A stretch of DNA of 6,120 nucleotides from Bacteroidota bacterium (GTDB lineage: Bacteria; Bacteroidota; Bacteroidia; Flavobacteriales_F; PHOS-HE28), in the NCBI GenBank assembly GCA_023430945.1, contig JAEYYE010000400.1:1-6120 (forward strand), written 5' to 3'. The stretch's first letter is position 1; each line of letters starts with the position of its first letter. The notes under the pieces are model-generated. The model was not told the origin of the DNA. It searched no databases and worked only from the letters and a program-made list of their open reading frames with translations. The position numbers and the translations under genes were made by a program. Positions 1 to 6,120 of the stretch are shown here, one piece after another.

Positions 1-221
1 AATTTCGCGTAGCCGGTGCGATCGTTTCCGATCACCTGAAGAATGTACTGGCCTTTGGCGAGTGAAGAAACGTCGATGCTTCGCTCTTGCGCCGCGTTGC
101 GTCCGGCTCGAATGATCTTTCCATCCAGCGCGGTGATGTACCAGATGAATGAACCGAGATCTTTCGTTTCGATCGTGATCTGATCGTTGGTCGGGTTGGG
201 GAAGGATCCGATCGAACTAAA
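1..221 (-). other. T9SS type A C-terminal sorting domain (Por secretion tail)
   Basis: Residues 651-723 of the minus-strand protein carry the family hallmarks: a GSFPNPTND opening, an alternating beta-strand pattern (ITIETKD, WYITALDGKII), and the closing LAKGQYILQVIG followed by a lysine near the end. In Bacteroidota this domain is recognised by the type IX secretion machinery and removed or exchanged at the cell surface. The window ends inside the last strand. Confidence 0.9.
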
Positions 222-2171
222 AGCGACTTCTTCGATCGAAATAGGTCCTATGAATACTGTCAGTTCAGTTGTGTTCGTTCTGATCGGAGGATTGAAGTCA
301 AAGTAGATGTCAGCAGTATTGGGCAGTATGCTGCCATGAGAGAGAGAATCTTCGATCGATGAAAGTCTGAAACTCACAAAGCCCTGACTTCCCAATGGAT
401 CGGTGGTGCTGTCTGGAAGCATGATCTGCGGGAAATCAAAGCGCAATGCGCGATCATCAAGCCATTCAACTTCATGATCATGGGATGCGGCGAGAATCAT
501 CAGCGAACTGGCATCAAACCATTCTGCGATCGTATCTACAATAAATACATGTTCCGCTTCAGCATTTCCCGTATTCTGGAAACGGATCGTGTAGTCAACA
601 TGATCATGGGCTGCGGGCATATAACTTGTCGGCCAAGCCGAATCGTAATCCACGATAGTCGCCAGTTTATCATTCGGATCATATGCGCCAACCACAGTGG
701 TCTGGGCTGTTGCAAAATCATTGCTCGGATCATTATCCGGCGTTGGCTGAATAAGCTGCGCTGAATAATCGATCTGCGTTCCGATCAGTGCTGGATCGGC
801 AGGAAGCACCAGGCCTTGCCAGAATTGCTGGGTGGAGATCGGTGCGATCGAAGGGATCTGCCATGAGATCAATCCGGGCCCGATCACCGTGGCTACAGAT
901 GAGGTATCGTTCGGGTCGAGCGTTTGAAGGACCGAATGTTGCAATTGCAATTCCAACCCGGTGAATGTATAAGGGCTGTTGTTCACTACTGACACCGAAA
1001 CCCAGGCGGAATAACCTGGTCTGGCTTGTGAAGCGATGAGATCCACGAATACATCAGGCCCGCCTCCGTTGAATTGCATCGCGATATCCTGCTGTATGAT
1101 CGGTGTGGCTGTATTCAATTCAAAAGTGAATGGCAGCGCCGGACAGATCGCGGAATAGTTGGGCATGGAGAAGTTGAGGTCATGTTCACCCAAAGCCAGA
1201 TCACGCGTGTAGTTTCCGTTCGCATCGGTGATCGCAAAGTCCAGCGGTGCCGGTGAAAATTGCAATGTCCGGTTTGAAAGGCCGAACTCCCCGGGATCTT
1301 GAATGCAATCGCCGTTCAGATCCACGAAAACAGTTCCGCTGATGGTTCCGCAGTTGTTTGGTGAAGAGGGAATGACCAACGACACGGATACTGAATCAGG
1401 ACATGGATTAACGAAACCCATAGCCAGGATATTCAGCGGGCCGGGCGGGAGACCGGAGAGATCGTGGTAGCTAACGCTATCCATGCTCAGGGGCTGCCAG
1501 GTATCATAATTGATCAGCGTTACCGGCCGGTCGAATAAGAGCTGCGCCGTTCCTGTGCTTCCATTCGGGCAACTTGCCGTTACCGTTTGACCTAACAGTT
1601 GTACCTGCTCGAAGATCTCAACTCCTTCCACTACAAGTTGCGCAGTGCACCCAAGTGCATCCGTCACCGTGATGTTATATGGCCCGCCTTCACAGAGGCC
1701 GCTCACACCGATCCCGTTCCAATACACGGACACAGTGCCTCCAGGTTGATCCACAGTTCCAGAGTAAGGACCAGTCCCACCGACCATTCCATCCCAAAGT
1801 CCCATTCCACCGTTACAGTCAGTGAAGCAACTCGTGACCATTGGTACGATCGTGTTATCTGGAAAAAGGTTCGGGAAACCTTGTATGGTAAATGTTTCAG
1901 TATCCATCAAGCCGTTCGCATCAGTTACAGTAACTGAATAATCGCCTGGTGCGAGCCCTGTCACCTCGTAGGTTCCTTGTCCGTTCGCTGGTGAGGGAGA
2001 CCACAGATAAGTGAAAGGAGCTTCTCCGCCATTCAGGGTATCGAGTGAAGCAGTTGCTGTTCCGTTGTTCAAACCACAAGATGCGTTGGTCGAATAAACG
2101 CTAACCACCAAAGCCATTCCCATAGAACAAAGGCCGATCGAGATCAGGGAAAAACAGGATCTGAGAAACAT
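1..2171 (-). CDS. T9SS type A sorting domain-containing secreted modular protein (3' end cut by window edge)
   Basis: The minus strand stays open from an ATG at 2171-2169 to position 1, giving 723 codons plus two bases. An in-frame TGA at 2207-2205, with no ATG between, makes this ATG the first possible ATG start. Residues 1-20 look like a signal peptide (MFLR, then a hydrophobic run, with a possible cut after GMA). Next come two SprB-like repeats (about 25-97 and 112-182) and a segment at 274-325 that opens with CGTISGTVFVDLNGD. That segment holds an EF-hand-like calcium loop: D284, N286, D288, D292, E295. A DUF7619-like beta domain follows at about 493-640 (AYDPNDK, then YTIRFQNTG). Residues 651-723 are a T9SS sorting domain (FPNPTND, then LAKGQYILQV). 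The protein is expected to cross the outer membrane by T9SS and be released or anchored at the surface. Only a few residues should be missing. No enzyme domain is visible, so its role (adhesion or matrix) is inference. A strong promoter was not found upstream; TACATTAC is only a weak -7 match. Confidence 0.9.
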   Translation of the reverse strand, partial: MFLRSCFSLISIGLCSMGMALVVSVYSTNASCGLNNGTATASLDTLNGGEAPFTYLWSPSPANGQGTYEVTGLAPGDYSVTVTDANGLMDTETFTIQGFPNLFPDNTIVPMVTSCFTDCNGGMGLWDGMVGGTGPYSGTVDQPGGTVSVYWNGIGVSGLCEGGPYNITVTDALGCTAQLVVEGVEIFEQVQLLGQTVTASCPNGSTGTAQLLFDRPVTLINYDTWQPLSMDSVSYHDLSGLPPGPLNILAMGFVNPCPDSVSVSLVIPSSPNNCGTISGTVFVDLNGDCIQDPGEFGLSNRTLQFSPAPLDFAITDANGNYTRDLALGEHDLNFSMPNYSAICPALPFTFELNTATPIIQQDIAMQFNGGGPDVFVDLIASQARPGYSAWVSVSVVNNSPYTFTGLELQLQHSVLQTLDPNDTSSVATVIGPGLISWQIPSIAPISTQQFWQGLVLPADPALIGTQIDYSAQLIQPTPDNDPSNDFATAQTTVVGAYDPNDKLATIVDYDSAWPTSYMPAAHDHVDYTIRFQNTGNAEAEHVFIVDTIAEWFDASSLMILAASHDHEVEWLDDRALRFDFPQIMLPDSTTDPLGSQGFVSFRLSSIEDSLSHGSILPNTADIYFDFNPPIRTNTTELTVFIGPISIEEVAFSSIGSFPNPTNDQITIETKDLGSFIWYITALDGKIIRAGRNAAQERSIDVSSLAKGQYILQVIGNDRTGYAK
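1626..2099 (-). repeat. Two SprB-like protein repeats in the secreted protein
   Basis: The first unit (residues about 25-97) shows the usual order of the SprB family: an NASCGLNNGTATAS start, GGEAPFTYLWSP in the middle, then GLAPGDYSVTVTDANG. The second unit (residues about 112-182) is more diverged. It keeps the cysteine-rich start (SCFTDCNGG), a GGTGPYSG core and the end YNITVTDALGC. SprB repeats are typical of Bacteroidota cell-surface and gliding adhesins. The assignment of the second unit is less sure, and unit borders are approximate. Confidence 0.7.
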
Positions 2172-2293
2172 CGCGATGGAATTTGAATTATGACGTAATG
2201 TAGATCAATATTGCTGCTTTGGTTTGTCCCACATGGATCCATCCTGAACATACGTTCGGCCAGGGTTATCTTTGCCGCCCTTTTCCACCAAGC
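2172..2293. promoter_or_regulatory. Divergent intergenic region between the secreted-protein gene and ileS
   Basis: These 122 bp separate the two divergent ATG codons. The region contains the TATCTTTG -7 candidate for ileS, an 8-bp palindrome CAATATTG at 2206-2213, and no recognisable gene, hairpin terminator or riboswitch. Neither start codon has a Shine-Dalgarno sequence, which is normal for Bacteroidota. Confidence 0.6.
2267..2274 (+). promoter_or_regulatory. Candidate -7 promoter element of ileS (TATCTTTG)
   Basis: TATCTTTG matches the Bacteroidota -7 consensus TAnnTTTG at every fixed position. It would place transcription start near 2280 and leave a leader of about 14 nt before the ileS ATG at 2294. 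No TTTG is present at the expected -33 distance, so the call rests on the -7 element and its position. Confidence 0.5.
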
Positions 2294-5200
2294 ATGTCAA
2301 GGCATTTCCCACAGTACGACGAACTCGATCTTCCACAACTCGCGCAGGATATCCTTGCGATCTGGGAGATGGAGGATACGTTCGGGAAAAGCCTTGAGCT
2401 GCGGAAGGATGCGCCGGAATACGTCTTCTACGAAGGTCCGCCGAGCGCGAACGGATTGCCGGGTATCCATCACGTGATGGCGCGTGCGATCAAGGATATC
2501 TTCTGCCGCTACAGAACGCAGAAAGGTTTCCGCGTGGATCGAAAGGCAGGCTGGGATACCCACGGACTTCCGGTGGAACTTGGCGTTGAGAAAGAACTCG
2601 GCATCACGAAAGAGGATATCGGGAAGAAGATCAGTGTAGAGGAATACAATGCGAAGTGCCGCGAAGCGGTGATGCGCTACACCGATGTCTGGAATGATCT
2701 CACGAAACGGATCGGTTTCTGGCTCGACCTGGATCATCCGTACATCACCTACAGAACGCGCTACATCGAAACGGTGTGGTGGCTCTTGAAGCAGATGTAC
2801 GATCGGGACTTGCTCTACAAAGGCTTCACCATCCAGCCGTATTCACCGGCCGCTGGATCGGGCTTGAGCAGCCATGAGCTGAACCAACCGGGTACATATC
2901 GCAGCGTAAAGGACACCAGCGTTGTCGCGATGTTCAAAGTGATCCGCAATGAACGATCGGAATTCCTATTCCGGATGAACTCCCTCTCCACCGGAGAGGG
3001 CAGGGGTGAGGTCGGGAGAAGGGGTGAGGTCTTCATCCTCGCCTGGACCACCACGCCGTGGACACTTCCAAGCAACACTGCGCTTTCCGTCGGGCCGAAA
3101 CTTGATTACAGTTCGATCCGCACGTTCAACCCTTACACCCACGAACCGTGCACGGTGGTTCTGGCGAAAGCCCGCGTTGATGCCTATTTCAACGAGAAGA
3201 ACAAGGTCGATTCAATTGCCGATCTGGATCAGTATAAAAAGGATGGGAAGAACATCCCATGGTTGCCGATCGGCGAATGCAAGGGTTCCGATCTGGAAGG
3301 GATCCGATACGAGCAATTGCTGAAATATGCGCAGCCGAAGGATGGCGATGCGTTCCGCGTGATCACCGGCGATTTCGTGACCACGGAAGATGGGACCGGT
3401 GTTGTCCATACCGCGCCCAGCTTCGGTGCGGACGATCAGCGCGTGGCGAAGCAACATGGCATCGGCACGCTCACGCTTGTTGATCTGCAAGGCCGGTTCA
3501 CGCCTGAAATGGGCGAGTTCGCAGGACGCTATGTGAAGAACGAATATTATGCGGACGGAACCGCTCCCGAGCGATCCGTGGATGTGGATCTTTCGATCAA
3601 GTTGAAGGAAATGGGCCGCGCCTTCAAAGTGGAAAAATTCGAGCACAATTATCCGCACTGCTGGCGCACCGACAAGCCTGTTCTCTACTATCCGATGGAT
3701 AGCTGGTTCGTGCGCGTCACGGCGAAAAAGGATCGCCTGATCGAATTGAACAAGACCATCACCTGGAAGCCGGAAAGCACCGGCACCGGTCGTTTTGGGA
3801 ATTGGCTCGAGAACGTTCAGGACTGGAACCTTTCACGCTCACGTTTCTGGGGAATTCCGTTGCCGATCTGGCGTAGTGAAGATGGAAAGGAAGAGATCTG
3901 CATCGGGACGCTTTCGCAGTTGAAGCAAGAGATCGAAAGGTCGATCAAGGCCGGGTTCATGAAGGAAGATCCGTTGGCCGGTTTCGATCCGCCGTCGCCG
4001 ACCGATGCGCAGTATGACGCGGTGGATCTGCACAAACCTTACGTAGATCGCATCGTGCTGGTGAGCGCCTCAGGCAAACCGATGAAGCGTGAGAACGACC
4101 TGATCGATGTGTGGTTCGACAGCGGATCGATGCCATACGCGCAGTGGGGTTTGGATCATGAAAAACTGAAGGCGAACGACCCAAGACCTTTCCGCGTACC
4201 GTTCGATCGGAGTTTCCCGGCCGATCTGATCGCCGAAGGCGTGGATCAGACGCGCGGCTGGTTCTATACGCTCCATGCGATCGCGGCGCTCGTATTTGAT
4301 GATATCGCGTATCGCACGGTGATCAGCAACGGTTTGGTGCTGGACAAGAACGGCCAGAAGATGAGCAAACGGCTTGGCAATGCCGTCGATCCGTTCAAGA
4401 CACTCGAGCAATTCGGCCCCGATGCCGTGCGCTGGTACATGATCAGCAACGCGCAGCCGTGGGATAATTTGAAATTCGATCCGGAAGGCATCGCCGAGGT
4501 GCAACGCAAATTCTTCCGCGCGCTGCACAATACGTATAGCTTCTTCGCGCTCTACGCGAACATCGATGGTTTCGATCCGGGATCGATGAACGCATCGAAG
4601 GATCGGGATCCGGCTGATCGGTGGATCATTTCACGATTGAACAGTTTGATCGCCGAATGCGATGCTGCGTATTCCGATCACGAACCCACGCAGGCTGCGC
4701 GCGCGATCCAGGACTTCGTGATCGAGGACCTGAGCAATTGGTATGTGCGCTTGAACCGCCGCCGTTTCTGGAAAGGAGAAATGGGCAGCGACAAGATCGC
4801 CGCGTATTCAACACTTCACGAATGCCTGGTGAAAGTGGCGCAGCTCAGCGCACCGATCGCGCCGTTCTTCGCGGATCGCCTGCACCGCGATCTTACAGGA
4901 TCAAGTGTTCACTTGAGCGATTGGCCGGGCGCCGATGGATCTGCGATCGACGAGGAAATGGAGCAGCGTACCAGACTTGCGCAACGGTTGACATCATTGG
5001 TTCTCAGCATCCGCAAGAAGGAAGGTCATCGCGTTCGCCAACCGCTTCAGAAAATGCTTGTTCCAGTTCTCGATCTGAAAATGCGCGATCGGTTGCAGGC
5101 GATCAGGGAACTGGTGTTGAGTGAAGTGAACGTGAAGGAAATGGTGCTCCTGGATCCGTCGGAAAGCAGGCTCACCAAGAAGATCAAGCCCGATTTCAAG

Positions 5201-5728
5201 AAGCTCGGTACCCGTTTGGGCAAACTGATGAAGGGTGCGGCCAACGCGATCAACGCTTTCGATCAGGAGCGCATCGCCCAATTGGAAGAAAAAGGCTGGA
5301 TCGCGATCGAAGTGGAAGGTCAGGAACTGCAGATCGGGCTCGATGACGTGGAGATCACCGCGGAAAATGTACCCGGCCTGAGCGTTGCGAGTGAAGGAAA
5401 GCTTACCGTTGCCCTCGATATCACCTTGAACGATGCGCTGATCCAGGAAGGGATCGCACGCGAATTGGTGAGCCGCATCCAGGCGCTGCGGAAAGAGAAC
5501 GGTTTTGATGTCACCGATCGGATCGAGTTGCGGATCGAGCGCAACGGCGATCGGCTTTTCGAGGATGCGATCAGGTCTCACGCCGGCCACATCAAGTCCG
5601 AAACGCTAGCCGTAACCCCTGAGGATGAAATGCTGGTGGGTTCGCTCACTGGAAATGCACAAGTGCACAAGGTGGAGATCGATGCCACCTTATCCTGCGC
5701 CCTGAGCCTCGAGCGGTCCTCGAATTGA
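2294..5728 (+). CDS. ileS: Isoleucyl-tRNA synthetase, IleRS2 type (EC 6.1.1.5)
   Basis: This cytoplasmic class I synthetase joins isoleucine to tRNA-Ile using ATP and hydrolyses mischarged valine. The protein has 1144 residues, normal for Bacteroidota IleRS2. Motifs in order: PPSANGLPGIHH (49-60, the class I signature in GxHH form), GWDTHGLPVE (86-95), WTTTPWTLPSN (251-261) opening the CP1 editing domain, GTGVVHTAPSFGADD (367-381) in the editing site, DVWFDSGSMPYAQW (605-618), DQTRGWFYTL (651-660) and KMSKR (689-693). An anticodon-binding region follows (LSNWYVRLNRRRFWKG, 813-828), then a DUF5915-like C-terminus (EGIARELVSRIQALRKENGF). I chose ATG 2294 because MSRHFPQYDELDLPQLA matches family N-termini. 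An in-frame TTG at 2219 would add 25 unrelated residues and lies upstream of the likely transcription start. Residues 229-246 are an unusual insertion made by a repeat-like element. The frame is otherwise intact, and identity is certain. Confidence 0.98.
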   Translation: MSRHFPQYDELDLPQLAQDILAIWEMEDTFGKSLELRKDAPEYVFYEGPPSANGLPGIHHVMARAIKDIFCRYRTQKGFRVDRKAGWDTHGLPVELGVEKELGITKEDIGKKISVEEYNAKCREAVMRYTDVWNDLTKRIGFWLDLDHPYITYRTRYIETVWWLLKQMYDRDLLYKGFTIQPYSPAAGSGLSSHELNQPGTYRSVKDTSVVAMFKVIRNERSEFLFRMNSLSTGEGRGEVGRRGEVFILAWTTTPWTLPSNTALSVGPKLDYSSIRTFNPYTHEPCTVVLAKARVDAYFNEKNKVDSIADLDQYKKDGKNIPWLPIGECKGSDLEGIRYEQLLKYAQPKDGDAFRVITGDFVTTEDGTGVVHTAPSFGADDQRVAKQHGIGTLTLVDLQGRFTPEMGEFAGRYVKNEYYADGTAPERSVDVDLSIKLKEMGRAFKVEKFEHNYPHCWRTDKPVLYYPMDSWFVRVTAKKDRLIELNKTITWKPESTGTGRFGNWLENVQDWNLSRSRFWGIPLPIWRSEDGKEEICIGTLSQLKQEIERSIKAGFMKEDPLAGFDPPSPTDAQYDAVDLHKPYVDRIVLVSASGKPMKRENDLIDVWFDSGSMPYAQWGLDHEKLKANDPRPFRVPFDRSFPADLIAEGVDQTRGWFYTLHAIAALVFDDIAYRTVISNGLVLDKNGQKMSKRLGNAVDPFKTLEQFGPDAVRWYMISNAQPWDNLKFDPEGIAEVQRKFFRALHNTYSFFALYANIDGFDPGSMNASKDRDPADRWIISRLNSLIAECDAAYSDHEPTQAARAIQDFVIEDLSNWYVRLNRRRFWKGEMGSDKIAAYSTLHECLVKVAQLSAPIAPFFADRLHRDLTGSSVHLSDWPGADGSAIDEEMEQRTRLAQRLTSLVLSIRKKEGHRVRQPLQKMLVPVLDLKMRDRLQAIRELVLSEVNVKEMVLLDPSESRLTKKIKPDFKKLGTRLGKLMKGAANAINAFDQERIAQLEEKGWIAIEVEGQELQIGLDDVEITAENVPGLSVASEGKLTVALDITLNDALIQEGIARELVSRIQALRKENGFDVTDRIELRIERNGDRLFEDAIRSHAGHIKSETLAVTPEDEMLVGSLTGNAQVHKVEIDATLSCALSLERSSN
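2978..3031. repeat. Palindrome-containing repeat-like element inserted in frame in ileS
   Basis: The 54-bp stretch contains a perfect 8-bp inverted repeat, CCCTCTCC (2982-2989) and GGAGAGGG (2993-3000), around the 3-nt loop ACC. Two copies of GGGGTGAGGTC follow, at 3003-3013 and 3021-3031. It covers exactly codons 229-246 of ileS (NSLSTGEGRGEVGRRGEV). The reverse complement, with CCTCACCCC followed by CCCTCTCC and its complement, resembles small repeats that I recognise from intergenic regions of many bacteria. The structure is directly visible. The family membership, the inserted status and the exact ends are inferred. Confidence 0.7.
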
Positions 5729-5731
5729 GGA

Positions 5732-5765
5732 TTTGGGCCTGCTTCACCCGATCCGGCTATATTTG
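5732..5765 (+). promoter_or_regulatory. Candidate Bacteroidota promoter (-33 TTTG, -7 TATATTTG) for the Lys-rich gene
   Basis: TTTG at 5732-5735 and TATATTTG at 5758-5765 are separated by 22 nt, close to the spacing known for the Bacteroidota housekeeping sigma factor. The -7 element fits TAnnTTTG perfectly. Transcription would start near 5771, leaving about 20 nt before the ATG at 5792. This suggests the downstream gene has its own promoter in the 63-bp spacer even if some read-through from ileS also occurs. No convincing terminator lies between the genes. Confidence 0.55.
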
Positions 5766-5791
5766 CGATCAATTTTCCAAACGGGAACGCA

Positions 5792-6120
5792 ATGGCAAAG
5801 AAGACCGCCGCAAAAAAGGCCACCAAGTCCGCCCCGGCAAAGGCCGCAAAGGGCAAGGGCAAAAGTGCCGCGAAGCCAGCTGCTAAGAAAGCGGCCAAGT
5901 CCAGTGCTGCCAAGGGTTCTGTGAAGAAGGCGGCCCCCGCAAAGAGACCAAGCCCTGCCAAGCCGGCTTCCAAAGGTTCCATGAAAAAGGCGGCAAAACC
6001 TGCGGGTAAAGGAAAACCTGCCGGCAAAGCCGCAAAGGCAGCACCTAAAAAAGCAGCCAAAAGCACGCCTGCGAAGAAGTCGGCCATTAAGAAGGGCGTG
6101 GTGAAAAAAGCCGCTCCCAA
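5792..6120 (+). CDS. Lys/Ala/Pro-rich basic protein, N-terminal part (H1-like or DksA/TraR with basic extension)
   Basis: An ATG at 5792 opens a frame that runs off the right edge, giving 109 codons plus two bases. The peptide begins MAKKTAAKKATKSAPAK and has about 35 lysines, 35 alanines and 11 prolines in 109 residues, with no aspartate or glutamate. It repeats AAKK and PAK-type units without a strict period. Such sequence is disordered and binds DNA or RNA non-specifically, as in eukaryotic H1 tails and bacterial H1-like proteins. In Bacteroidota I recall ileS being followed by a dksA/traR-type zinc-finger gene and lspA, and some of those DksA proteins have basic AK-rich N-termini. The visible part cannot separate the two options because no folded domain is reached. 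The start is supported by the promoter candidate just upstream and by MAKK, a common beginning for such proteins. A long open frame on the opposite strand here is a by-product of the skewed composition. Confidence 0.8.
   Translation, partial: MAKKTAAKKATKSAPAKAAKGKGKSAAKPAAKKAAKSSAAKGSVKKAAPAKRPSPAKPASKGSMKKAAKPAGKGKPAGKAAKAAPKKAAKSTPAKKSAIKKGVVKKAAP

Noticed and set aside
474..764. Plus-strand 96-codon open frame inside the secreted-protein gene
   Set aside because: It is antisense to the conserved DUF7619-like domain and shows no protein family features.
2111..2171. Lipoprotein signal in the secreted protein (cysteine at residue 15)
   Set aside because: The residues before the cysteine (SIGL) do not fit a lipobox, and the hydrophobic stretch continues past it. 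A standard signal peptide fits better.
2206..2213. CAATATTG palindrome as an operator
   Set aside because: An 8-bp palindrome in an AT-rich spacer is easily expected by chance, and there is no second copy nearby.
2219..2293. 25-residue upstream extension of ileS from a TTG codon
   Set aside because: The extension does not resemble any IleRS N-terminus, contains the likely -7 promoter element, and ATG 2294 begins exactly where the family usually begins.
4994..5590. 198-codon minus-strand open frame inside ileS
   Set aside because: It lies wholly within the conserved IleRS coding frame, and I recognise no protein family in it. It is a shadow of ileS codon use.
5717..5731. Inverted repeat TCCTC/GAGGA across the ileS stop codon as a terminator
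   Set aside because: The stem is only 5 bp with a 5-nt loop and is followed by only three T residues, too weak to call an intrinsic terminator.
5578..6120. Long open frame on the minus strand opposite the end of ileS and the Lys-rich gene
   Set aside because: Its Ala/Phe/Leu-rich protein is what one expects from the reverse complement of Lys/Ala codons. It overlaps two better-supported plus-strand genes and has no promoter or homology I recognise.

Overview
The window most likely comes from a member of the Bacteroidota, probably a Flavobacteriales-like lineage with moderate GC. Four things point there: a type IX secretion (T9SS) type A C-terminal sorting domain, SprB-like and DUF7619-like surface domains, an IleRS whose wording matches Bacteroidota IleRS2 almost throughout, and promoter elements of the Bacteroidota form (TAnnTTTG) with no Shine-Dalgarno sequence before the starts. 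No RNA gene, CRISPR array, insertion sequence or integrase was seen.

Layout: (1) Positions 1-2171, minus strand, hold one long open frame for a secreted modular T9SS cargo protein. It is complete at its N-terminus, and the window edge cuts it just before its expected C-terminus. (2) Positions 2172-2293 are a short divergent intergenic region with a good -7 element for the plus-strand gene. (3) Positions 2294-5728, plus strand, are a complete isoleucyl-tRNA synthetase gene (ileS, 1144 aa). (4) Positions 5729-5791 are a 63-bp spacer with a -33/-7 promoter candidate. (5) From 5792 to the right edge runs the start of a very Lys/Ala/Pro-rich protein. This is either an H1-like DNA-binding protein or, from my recollection of ileS-dksA-lspA order in Bacteroidota, a DksA/TraR-type regulator with a basic N-terminal extension.

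ileS is a housekeeping translation gene and the plus-strand gene after it may be partly co-expressed with it. The minus-strand secreted protein is divergently transcribed and has no evident functional link.

The most unusual item is a 54-bp palindrome-containing repeat-like element inside ileS (2978-3031). It adds exactly 18 codons at the entry to the CP1 editing domain and looks like an intergenic small repeat that has become protein-coding. The same enzyme has a swapped class I signature (GIHH instead of HIGH), the arrangement associated with mupirocin hyper-resistant IleRS2. The sequence GATC is also strikingly dense in parts of the window.
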